DNA of 64,000 nucleotides from Erythrocercus mccallii (Eukaryota; Chordata; Aves; Passeriformes; Dicruridae). The notes under the pieces were generated by a model. That model worked only from the letters and a program-made list of their open reading frames with translations. It searched no databases and had not been told where the DNA came from. The stretch lies in the NCBI GenBank assembly GCA_013397435.1, contig VZRG01001600.1, forward strand, positions 1 through 64,000. Reading direction: 5' to 3'. The number at the start of each line of letters is the position of its first letter. Positions within the stretch are counted from its first letter, which is position 1. Below, piece by piece: positions 57,301-61,853 of the stretch. The position numbers and the translations under genes are program-made.

Positions 57301-60300
57301 ACATTTACAAGGCAGTTGTGATTTCATTAGCACTGTTCATTCTTTTTTTCAGTCTTTGGGACAACAAAAGAATGTACGACAGAAAGTGATCAAATGTCTT
57401 GCTGGAACAGAATACCTCCCTTCTGTTCTCTTTAAAAGAAATATAATAGCATTAATGGCAGGAATCTGCCTTGTTATTTTGCCATGTGCTACTGTTTCTC
57501 CGTTAGCAGAAAAATGGTTTCATTAGGGAAGTTATTTCAGTACATGTATAGGAACTGTAGGGGAAAGGGAGTAGGAAGTCCCACACACCTTCTCCTGTAT
57601 GAAGTGTACTTTTTCTACAATCCTCTTGCTTAATTCCTGCAAGGATTTTAAATCACTGTGACACAGAATTGAGGTTGACACCTGCTTCACATAGAGAATG
57701 ACAGGACACTAGGTAATAGAAGATTTCACGTTCCTTTAAGCTTTCATCCTGTTACTCCTGAATGCAATGTACTTTAAATAGAAATTATCTTGTAACCCCA
57801 GACAAGATGCCTCAAGTATTTATGATACAGAACCAGATACAATCTAACCTTACAATCATCTAGTAAACATGTTCTACTGAGAAAGAATGCCAAATCTCTC
57901 ACTGCAATGACCCCTCTATGGTTCTGGAACCTTTTACATACAACTATCATGAAGATCAAACTCAACAAACTATATGGAAGGCTAGGTTTGTGGTATCTTT
58001 CAACTGCCTTGCCAGATGAAGAATGACATCTCTGAACTCACACAAGCACACAGAACAAGGTCTGCCTAACTTGTGTAGTATCATAAACAAACACTGGACC
58101 AATGTGCTCATTGGTGTAACTTTTAGCAAGGAGTTGGAACGTTATGAGAGCAGCTGAGATTATCCACAGCCACCCCATCACATGATGGCATGAACTGCTT
58201 GGGCTAATATAGATGAGAGACTTTTGTCTGCGGCTGAAGGGAAAGCATTTTGTATTATTCTTGCCATCTTGCAGCACTGCAGATATGTGTGGTGCTCTAA
58301 GCCGTATGAGCACCTAAATGGTATCAGTAAGCTTAGGCAGCACTGGCAAAAACCAGCTTTGACTTGAGTATACAGAATGCATCCACAACTCACAGAAGGA
58401 GTAAAAATGGGTCATTCAAAAATACAGATCTTGCATTCAACACAGGAAGATGAAGGAATGTTACAATCCTCTTCCATATCCTCTTCCATTTTGGAGAAAA
58501 CTAGTCAGAACAATGTTGGAAAGCAATTTTTTGTATTATGTTAAGGCCAGTAATTTGAGATCTAATTTAACTGATGTATGAGATTCGTGATTGCAAAAAG
58601 CACCAGTAACAAAAATGCAAAATCAAAAACTTGCAGAGCTCTTGTTCTTATAAAGAGATGTGTACCATTTTGAACAGACAGGAAGCATGCCTAATAGGTT
58701 AGCTGTTCAATTATACATGCAAGTTTTAAAATTATGACTAAGAAGGAAAGTCATTCTTTTCAATTAGCAAAAGTATCAACTGACTCTTTCTTATTAGAGG
58801 TATGTGACAACATCAACTAAAACAGTAACCCAAACAGAAAGCAGAACTGCAAACAGCCGGATGCATATTCTACAAAAGGAATCACCCACTTGCACTGCAA
58901 CACTGAAGAACCTCACACCACACCTTTATTAAATAAAATACAAAGTACAGTAGTTTATGTGGCATGATAATCCAAATAGTCTTTATCTAAGAAGTTATTA
59001 GACCACTGATTTTAAAGGGAGAAAATTATATTACAGTAAAGAATTCTCCTTGATGCTTTGCTTTTGTTTCACCTACATTTTTCATTTCTGCTCTTATTTT
59101 CTCATTCTCCTCCACATTATTTTTCTTTGTTACAACAAGTCTTCATTCTTTAAGAATCTGTCTTTTTTAAAAATCCTGCTTACAGTTTAATATAAAACAG
59201 TGCTATAATAGCTCCGTTATGTACCATTTGCTATAACAGCCTCAATGGACAACATTCTCTTAAACTCTTAAGTGCTATCATCAAGATAGTAAATGAAAGG
59301 CTTTCATTTTATAAAATTAAGAACATAATCTTTAATATCAAAGGTGCTTAAGAATATCCAAGGAAATAGGTTTTCCCTAAGTGTACAAACATGCTCGAAA
59401 GAAGGTACCTACTGGGAAATCCATTATTTTTAACAGTAAACAAGTTTTACAAGAATGTGTTTTGAAAATAACATGGTTTTCATTCTTTGTTGTTGATATT
59501 GCCAGATCTGTCAATGTTACTAGCACAAAACAGCTGTTCACCTGACTGCTAATGCAGCAACTGATACACCAACTATACACAGTGCCACAGGACTGTTCCT
59601 CCCTGTGCAAGAATTAAGAAAAGAAAAATATCTGAATCAAAAGAAAAACAAATTATTTGATAATGAATTAAAGAATGGATATGATATTCCAGGTTCAGTC
59701 AAAAGAGACTGCAGGCATGTGAGTCTCATTAATCTCTTACATCTATTCGGTCTTGCAAAAAAAACCAAACAAAAAACCTAAAAATTCAAAGTCACAAAAA
59801 AATCTGCTTCTATTCCCAAAGAGTTTAGGCCTGGTTTTGGTGTATGATCACACACCAGAACTGAAAGCATGGCTCTACTCATCTGTCAAGCTAAGTGAAG
59901 ATGGTATAGCACTTTAAAACAACAGGACTAAACTACAAAAGCAACCACATCAAATTTAAACTTGAGGATTTTACATGCAATGGTTAGAAGACTTAGTTTG
60001 GAAATGTTAAAGATCAAACAAATCATATCAAACAAATTTCTACCAACAGTATTTTACAAATTAGTCTTTTGAATGTAGAAACTTCCTGAAAGAAGAAATG
60101 TAAATTTTTCTAATAATCTACATTTCATTTTAAAGCGTATGTAATGTTATCTTCAAATTCCTTTAATTTTAAGCATTTTGATACTTGCACAATTGAGTAT
60201 CTAGGAAAAAGGTTGTATGGAAGGTGCATATTACCATACTTGACCAGTGCTGACCTTTCTCCTTGCAGCTGAAGTGAAAATTTTCCTGGTGTCCCTTCCA

Positions 60301-61853
60301 TGGAGTCTTCACTTCCTGATCTGCTGGTACGCTCATTACAAATTAATTGTCTACTCTCATCATTAAATGATGTGTACAACTTCTGTTCTGCTAAGCAGTT
60401 ATTATTACTTCTGTCAAGATTATTCATCATCATAGCTGGCTCTTCAAAATCTAGCTTCACTTCATCTGAAATAATCAAAGAGAACACATTTTGTTCAAGT
60501 GTTATTAATTACTGCTTGCTGTGTTACATTATCAAAATTTGCTTGTATCAATTTAAAAGGTGAGAAAGCTTAAGACTACTATGAGTAAGGTAGTCAATGT
60601 CTTCTTATGAACAGTATTTCTTAAAGTATTTTGGGGTTGTGTTTAAAGTTTTAATATTTCACCTTGTTTATTTCCCTTTTACAAATAGGTGGATTGTACC
60701 TTGAGAAAAAAAGTGATTATATTTCAGAACCTGAATATTATGAAGGAACTCAGGAAAAAGGTAGCTGTTAATCCCATAGCTTCTCTATATACACAATAAG
60801 AACCTCCACAAATAAAACCCCTCACACAAACATTTGCATGATCCCAAAAGGGGAGAAGAGACCAAGGCAGGTTACAACACTAGCTTCTCTACTTCTTTAA
60901 TTAATAACATTAACTTATTAAGGCTACATGAAGGGTTTACTATATAAAGATATATTTATAGAAAAAATACATAAATATGTAAAAATGTAAAAGAGGTTTA
61001 GTACTTTTTATGTAAGATTTATTTTGAAATAAGGGAAAAAGTGAGATATATAGTTTATCATGTAAAGTAACAATCCTGGACCATGTAAGAACTGTCATTA
61101 TTATACATGAGTCTTCTGAAATAAAGATAAGAGTTCCAGCACTTCGTTATGAGCCAACATGCAGGAAGCCAAGATGTCATTTCCCATCTTCAAGAAAATT
61201 ACTTTTAAACCCCACATTTGGTGACCTTTATTAAGTCTTCACTAATGAAACTCTTAACAACAAATATGATGCAGTTGGAGGCCTGTCAAGACATATCATT
61301 CCTTTTTATTCCTCCTTTTATGCTCAATAATCCATCAGGGAATCTCCTTAGATGATGGCATCTCATTATCTCTTTAAGCATGTCAGCATTTAATGTTAAT
61401 TTTACTCACTGAAACAACTTTCAGTAAAATTCCATTACTTGGAAACCTATAGGAGGAAAAGTCACCTGAGTAGCTTTTAACTCACTTTCAGTAGTGCAAC
61501 CAGCATCATTTTGGGAAACCACAGTTTCAAAACTGCCTTAAACCCATTTAAATACTTCCAGAATTCACACTGAAAGGACACACAGGTCCTTTAATGTATT
61601 AATAATTCATGTAATGATCAATATTAAAACCCATCATGCAGTTATTTTTCTAGCAAATAATACATATCAAAACATTCTTACTCTGATCCAGAGAAACCAC
61701 TCTAGCAGAAAATAAATCTTTTGGAGAAGTTGTTCTAAATAAGCCTTTCCAAGCACTGCTGACTTTTCTAACCTCTGCAGCATCAACAGGAGGTGTTGGA
61801 AGGAAAACAGAAGAAGCTTCCTTTTTTTTTTCAGAAATTACTAGTATTGGTTT
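6187..61853 (-). CDS. ARMC2: ARMC2 (armadillo repeat containing 2), 15 coding exons, N terminus outside window
   Basis: The coding sequence is complement(join(6187..6320, 10382..10539, 12717..12849, 14198..14311, 16091..16213, 17637..17952, 30137..30236, 32360..32505, 36774..36994, 39430..39532, 40818..40996, 43833..43925, 56962..57012, 60235..60465, 61682..61853)). It totals 2274 nt, 757 residues plus stop, with every junction in phase and every intron GT-AG. It aligns along its length with human ARMC2 (867 residues, recalled from memory), including AIKLLSEK, ILGNLTAK, DCEELVINA-like, NNLSYYQVK, DWQLSCLICKTLWN and EFKPVAEKLLDRIQ. A variable linker (visible residues 1-150) leads into an acidic segment and then an armadillo superhelix (about 180-713). 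ARMC2 is needed for sperm flagella, and its Chlamydomonas counterpart PF27 is an adapter for radial-spoke transport into cilia. Expression in testis and ciliated cells is expected but not shown here. Confidence 0.95.
6321..10381 (-). other. ARMC2: ARMC2 last intron (4.1 kb)
   Basis: Contains a CR1 fragment at about 7621-7860. It also has a GC-richer section at 8100-9050 that carries the longest open frame in the window (8187-8957, minus strand, 256 codons). That frame has no recognisable domain and no splice support, and is treated as chance. The remainder is AT-rich with nothing else recognised. Confidence 0.8.
7621..7860 (-). mobile_element. CR1 LINE fragment
   Basis: The + strand reads as the reverse complement of a CR1 3' region: ATCATAG...TTTAGGTTGGAAAAAACCTCTGG, then a CCAGTGCTTAATGCC-like stretch, a CCTAATGTTTAATTGG-like stretch and TTAGCTCTTGTC. 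The copy is clearly diverged. Confidence 0.75.
10382..10539 (-). CDS. ARMC2: ARMC2 exon: last armadillo-type segment (visible residues 661-713)
   Basis: Acceptor ACAG| above 10539 and donor CTAG|GTGAGA at 10382/10381. The exon is 158 nt. Its first base completes the Lys codon begun in the previous exon. It encodes LVDCLQDFGPADWQLSCL and ICKTLWNYSESM, then CFGGDTNTLLVLL, all close to human ARMC2. The frame stays open past the donor to 10311, but the downstream exon at 6320 joins exactly in phase, so the splice is real. Confidence 0.94.
10540..12716 (-). other. ARMC2: ARMC2 intron
   Basis: 2.2 kb, AT-rich, with only short scattered open frames. I recognise no repeat or gene in it. Confidence 0.8.
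12717..12849 (-). CDS. ARMC2: ARMC2 exon (visible residues 617-660)
   Basis: Acceptor ATCCAG| above 12849 and donor GGAAA|GTAAGT at 12717/12716. The exon is 133 nt: two bases completing a Met codon, 43 codons, two bases left over. It encodes YKFMIALLDSKNREVCFPAC and GVLLNLTVDENKRAFLMEEG, a typical armadillo repeat containing the conserved GVLLNLTVD helix. Confidence 0.94.
12850..14197 (-). other. ARMC2: ARMC2 intron
   Basis: 1.35 kb. A GC-richer section at 13200-13500 carries overlapping open frames on both strands (about 100 codons each) with no recognisable product. Confidence 0.8.
14198..14311 (-). CDS. ARMC2: ARMC2 exon (visible residues 579-616)
   Basis: Donor AAAAAGA|GTGAGT at 14198/14197. 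The acceptor chosen is the AATAG just above 14311, behind a T-rich tract. It gives 114 nt and keeps phase on both sides. A closer AAAG at 14301-14302 would break the frame. The exon encodes MLIKLVMSENMDAVVEAIRV and FGNLSQHHEIREFIMQKK, with the conserved VFGNLSQ armadillo motif. Confidence 0.92.
14312..16090 (-). other. ARMC2: ARMC2 intron
   Basis: 1.8 kb, AT-rich. No recognisable repeat or gene. Confidence 0.8.
16091..16213 (-). CDS. ARMC2: ARMC2 exon (visible residues 538-578)
   Basis: Acceptor TTTTTTACTCAG| above 16213 and donor GAAA|GTAAGG at 16091/16090. The exon is 123 nt with 2 bases in and 1 base out. It encodes YKSVDACEELVINAATTINN and LSYYQVKDSAVQDKKLPIAE, nearly identical to human ARMC2 in the CEELVINA and NNLSYYQVK stretches. 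It is among the most conserved parts of the protein. Confidence 0.95.
16214..17636 (-). other. ARMC2: ARMC2 intron
   Basis: 1.4 kb, AT-rich. A few open frames of 60-73 codons occur on both strands with no recognisable product. Confidence 0.8.
17637..17952 (-). CDS. ARMC2: ARMC2 largest visible exon (visible residues 433-537)
   Basis: Acceptor TTTTGTTGCAG| above 17952 and donor ACTAG|GTAATG at 17637/17636. The exon is 316 nt (105 codons plus one base), phase 0 at the start. It encodes DLVIRIIFILGNLTAKSGQ, then EQFFQEKESVNTLLSLFQTY, a variable loop with HHDGEGKKHLKY, then SEAEDVLIKLIRVLANLSIH and a segment rich in Ala and Val. The ILGNLTAK and SEAEDVLIKL stretches identify ARMC2. The loop after LFQTYYELDL is where human also diverges. 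Confidence 0.96.
18320..19130 (-). mobile_element. ancient CR1-type LINE relic
   Basis: The + strand carries stretches I recognise as the reverse complement of an old amniote CR1-type element: CTAAATTGACTGGTCTATCA, then TCCTCCTCTTTCTCCTTTT AAAAACAGC, AAAAAAGGCATTTCACA, and a CTTTTATGTCCCTTTGTAG segment followed by a CATGACTTAACCAAG-like segment. It is heavily diverged and carries no intact frame. Boundaries are approximate. Confidence 0.5.
20400..20431. repeat. two-copy 17-bp tandem duplication
   Basis: TTTCTGTACATAGCA occurs at 20400-20414 and again at 20417-20431. It is a small local duplication in the large intron. Confidence 0.85.
21423..21462. repeat. two-copy 24-bp-period duplication
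   Basis: TTTCTTTGCAGGGTCT occurs at 21423-21438 and again at 21447-21462. Each copy looks like a splice acceptor on the + strand, but the gene lies on the other strand. Confidence 0.85.
24250..25990 (+). mobile_element. ancient, decayed CR1-type LINE (reverse-transcriptase region and 3' end)
   Basis: The + strand preserves, in order, the layout of an old CR1 open reading frame 2 and its tail. There is a segment like CAAGGTTTTGTGCTGGGATC (24972-24991), then ATGGAACAATCTATCAGAAA, GGACTCTTCAGCATGGAAAA, a segment like ACAAGAACCAGAAGGCATC, and CAACTCCTTGTCAATGGAG. All frames are broken. Its divergence suggests insertion long before the fresher CR1 copies elsewhere in the window. Boundaries are approximate. 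Confidence 0.65.
29004..29500 (+). mobile_element. LTR-like relic of an endogenous retroelement (tentative)
   Basis: From TGTTAAGAAATC at 29004 the sequence has the layout of a retroviral LTR. It has three exact-period 16-bp repeats (29072-29119), TATAAAA at 29181-29187, and AATAAA at 29457-29462 followed by a GT-containing stretch (GTGTTAATGTGAGCCC). I could not find a second LTR, a primer-binding site or a target duplication. The 3' edge is uncertain and the call rests on layout only. Confidence 0.35.
29072..29119. repeat. three-copy 16-bp tandem repeat
   Basis: AGATATCCAC starts at 29072, 29088 and 29104, a perfect 16-bp period with slightly different filler (CCTTAG, CCCCTG, CACCAC). It sits about 60 bp before a TATA-like box, as enhancer repeats of LTRs do. 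Confidence 0.85.
30137..30236 (-). CDS. ARMC2: ARMC2 exon (visible residues 399-432)
   Basis: Acceptor TTGTTATAG| above 30236 and donor CACCAG|GTCAGT at 30137/30136. The exon is 100 nt. Its first base completes a Ser codon. It encodes KLSTYSDFCAALADCSRCYI and LFLALLNKYQKHQ, matching human KLTSY...CCAALA..SRCYALFLNLINKYQKKQ. It leads straight into DLVIRIIFILGNLTAK of the next exon. Confidence 0.94.
30237..32359 (-). other. ARMC2: ARMC2 intron
   Basis: 2.1 kb, AT-rich, no recognised repeat or gene. Confidence 0.8.
32360..32505 (-). CDS. ARMC2: ARMC2 CpG-dense exon (visible residues 351-398)
   Basis: Acceptor GTGTGCAG| above 32505 and donor CTCAG|GTACGC at 32360/32359. The exon is 146 nt, phase 0 in and 2 bases out. 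It encodes LTATLRILADCALARRRLSD, then SGAIPELCVALEQRSSDKDV and CICIVRVLS. The flanks LTATLR, LC.A.EQ and DKDVC match human ARMC2. It contains about 13 CpG dinucleotides, unlike the other exons and the AT-rich introns around it. Its residues are shifted towards Ala and Arg compared with human. Confidence 0.93.
32506..36773 (-). other. ARMC2: ARMC2 intron (4.3 kb)
   Basis: AT-rich. The only structure noted is a two-copy tandem duplication at 36340-36382. No gene or transposon recognised. Confidence 0.8.
36340..36382. repeat. two-copy 22-bp-period duplication
   Basis: CATTATTCTTGTAATGAAAA at 36340 is repeated with one or two changes from 36362 (CATTATTCTTGTAGTAAAAA). Confidence 0.8.
36774..36994 (-). 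CDS. ARMC2: ARMC2 exon (visible residues 277-350)
   Basis: Donor GTCCAG|GTTAGC at 36774/36773. The acceptor is TTTTAG| above 36994, giving 221 nt (2 bases in, phase 0 out). The alternative TTGCAG at 36981-36982 would drop 14 nt and break the frame. The exon encodes YLLQVLWNEDLQTNNEALAY, then CMAAIKLLSEKDRLRYEMVS, KGAVEMFLELMKQINNIKEH and a segment ending GHLLVQ. Human has EDLQTN, YCMGSIK, SKGAVEI and GHLLVQ at the same places. Confidence 0.94.
36995..39429 (-). other. ARMC2: ARMC2 intron (2.4 kb)
   Basis: AT-rich. The section from about 38760 to 39340 is an old CR1-type relic. Nothing else recognised. Confidence 0.75.
38760..39340 (+). mobile_element. ancient CR1-type LINE relic, 3' part
   Basis: Segments in plus orientation recall the 3' part of CR1 elements: GAGAAGGTACAGAGAAGGAC (38808-38827), GGAACTTGTTCTATGACACT, GTAGAGGCAGACAGAATCAG, and a tail like ATACTGGACGAGACCAACCA followed by AGCTTGATCTAGG. 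It is strongly diverged and the boundaries are approximate. Confidence 0.5.
39430..39532 (-). CDS. ARMC2: ARMC2 exon (visible residues 243-276)
   Basis: Acceptor TCTTTGCAG| above 39532 and donor TTGG|GTATGT at 39430/39429. The exon is 103 nt, phase 0 in and 1 base out. It encodes MKVDGKNLLNVCKLAFKICR, then NKKNDFIVQNDTLL. Human reads LKVSRKNLLNVCKLIFKISR..KNDSLIQND at this place. The internal ATG is not a start, since the preceding exon joins in frame. Confidence 0.95.
39533..40817 (-). other. ARMC2: ARMC2 intron
   Basis: 1.3 kb, AT-rich, no recognised repeat or gene. Confidence 0.8.
40818..40996 (-). CDS. ARMC2: ARMC2 exon starting the armadillo core (visible residues 183-242)
   Basis: Donor CTGGCT|GTAAGT at 40818/40817. 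The exon encodes EDNIEHLCLACTKLYQALDE, GNMLGKRFKRRNVLLKTLYK and LVDIDSDPLSLKLAKIILA, close to human ENIETVCAACTQLHHALEEGNMLG...KLVD...LSLKLAKIILA. The acceptor lies in a triple tandem AAG-GAG-AAG. The first AG gives the 179-nt exon annotated here. The second would start at 40993, remove one residue, and fit the human length exactly. Confidence 0.93.
40997..43832 (-). other. ARMC2: ARMC2 intron (2.8 kb)
   Basis: Contains a CR1 3' end at about 43590-43690. A decoy with good splice-like borders at 41236-41287 is rejected because it breaks phase. The rest is AT-rich. Confidence 0.8.
43590..43690 (-). mobile_element. CR1 LINE, 3' tail fragment
   Basis: The + strand reads GATCACAGAATGGTTAAGGT, then TTGGAAATGACCTCTGAAAG and CATCTAGTAAAACCCC...GCAGGGCCACCTAGA. 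This is the reverse complement of the standard avian CR1 3' end. It is one of the less diverged copies in the window. Confidence 0.88.
43833..43925 (-). CDS. ARMC2: ARMC2 in-frame exon with the conserved acidic FW...ILPIL.ELEK segment (visible residues 152-182)
   Basis: Acceptor TTTTGAAG| above 43925. The donor GGAAAAAA|GTGGGT at 43833/43832 is weak. The exon is 93 nt, 2 bases in and 1 base out, so it fits both neighbours and is skippable without a frameshift. It encodes LKDETRINEWEEEDFFWHMK and ILPILCELEK. Human has EIEVDEVFWNTRIVPILRELEK here, and the FW, ILPIL and ELEK positions agree. No in-frame ATG precedes it in a long frame, so simple frame scans miss it. Confidence 0.9.
48396..48417. 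repeat. (TTTA)n microsatellite
   Basis: Five to six consecutive TTTA units. A simple repeat inside the 13-kb intron. Confidence 0.9.
50328..50916 (+). mobile_element. endogenous-retrovirus LTR, probably solo
   Basis: Starts TGTGGTGTGGTGGGTTGACC, continues with GATGCCAGGTGCCCAATCAC and CACTCCCCTCCTCAGCAGGA, and ends GGGAAAATTAACTCCGTCTC...CCCAATGCA. This is the layout of a common avian ERV LTR, with TG...CA ends, about 590 bp. Two AATAAA hexamers (50460-50465 and 50609-50614) lie inside. No gag, pol or env sequence flanks it, so it is likely a solo LTR. It is antisense to ARMC2. I found no clear target-site duplication, and the exact left edge is uncertain because of GTGTGGTG repeats. Confidence 0.7.
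53290..53560 (-). mobile_element. CR1 LINE, 3' coding part of a split copy
   Basis: Minus-strand frame 53276-53464 reads EEWLRDLALFSMEKRRLGRG, the usual end region of the CR1 reverse-transcriptase protein. The next stretch (TTGCACTGGGGAGCCTGGAG, then GGTCCCAGCAGCCCAGGTG) is also CR1 in minus orientation. The copy is interrupted at about 53560 by a CR1 tail in the opposite orientation and resumes at about 53690. Confidence 0.75.
53563..53685 (+). mobile_element. CR1 LINE 3' tail nested inside an opposite-strand CR1
   Basis: Reads GTGGAGGTTTTCAAGACGCA, then TGGGCCAAATGATCTTCTGA, GGTCTCTCCCATCC and GTTCTATGA, the normal plus-orientation CR1 3' end. It sits exactly between two halves of a minus-orientation CR1, which suggests a later insertion. 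Confidence 0.7.
53690..53935 (-). mobile_element. CR1 LINE, second half of the split copy
   Basis: Minus-strand frame 53605-53817 includes QFNKEKCKVVHLGRNSPGHH and a SFAEKDLEV stretch, the well-known KCKV-HLGRN part of the CR1 reverse transcriptase. The + strand carries CAGACCTCCAGGTCTTTTTC and CCCTCTGGTGTATCAGCCA. The frames contain breaks and no complete protein is present. Confidence 0.82.
56530..56575 (+). mobile_element. short CR1-like 3' tail
   Basis: GTGGTCCCCTCCAACCTACC followed by CTATTCTATG resembles the last about 45 bp of a CR1 element. Nothing upstream is recognisable. Confidence 0.5.
56962..57012 (-). CDS. ARMC2: ARMC2 51-nt in-frame exon (visible residues 135-151)
   Basis: Acceptor TTTCAACAG| above 57012 and donor TTCCCTG|GTGAGA at 56962/56961. 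With 2 bases in and 1 base out it fits both neighbours and is a multiple of 3. It encodes EVSTAMADLLMRSSSFP, which sits where human ARMC2 has KRHARASSCPSSS, and the R.SS..P pattern is shared. It is small and lies in the variable linker, so alternative use is possible. A second frame is also open through it but is out of phase with the neighbours. Confidence 0.8.
57013..60234 (-). other. ARMC2: ARMC2 intron (3.2 kb)
   Basis: AT-rich. No recognised repeat or gene. Confidence 0.75.
60235..60465 (-). CDS. ARMC2: ARMC2 exon of the variable linker (visible residues 58-134)
   Basis: Acceptor GATTATTTCAG| above 60465 and donor TATG|GTAATA at 60235/60234. The exon is 231 nt with 2 bases in and 1 base out. 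It encodes EVKLDFEEPAMMMNNLDRSN, then CLAEQKLYTSFNDESRQLIC and a segment ending GERSALVKY. This part is poorly conserved with human ARMC2 and looks disordered, rich in Ser, Asn, Glu and Lys. The call rests on position, splice signals and phase. The frame stays open beyond the donor to 60125, so an exact donor a few bases away is possible, but only this one keeps phase. Confidence 0.8.
60466..61681 (-). other. ARMC2: ARMC2 intron
   Basis: 1.2 kb, AT-rich, no recognised repeat or gene. Confidence 0.8.
61682..61853 (-). CDS. ARMC2: ARMC2 first exon visible in the window (visible residues 1-57)
   Basis: Acceptor TTTGTCACAG| above 61853 and donor CAGA|GTAAGA at 61682/61681. The exon is 172 nt, phase 0 in and 1 base out. 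It encodes KPILVISEKKKEASSVFLPT, PPVDAAEVRKVSSAWKGLFR and TTSPKDLF. Human has PKPPVDPAKIRRVSNARARLFRAASQRALL at this position, so the PPVD...RKVS...LFR pattern is shared. It is not the start of the protein: phase 0 at the acceptor shows that upstream coding exons exist, and they are not seen before 64000. Confidence 0.88.
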
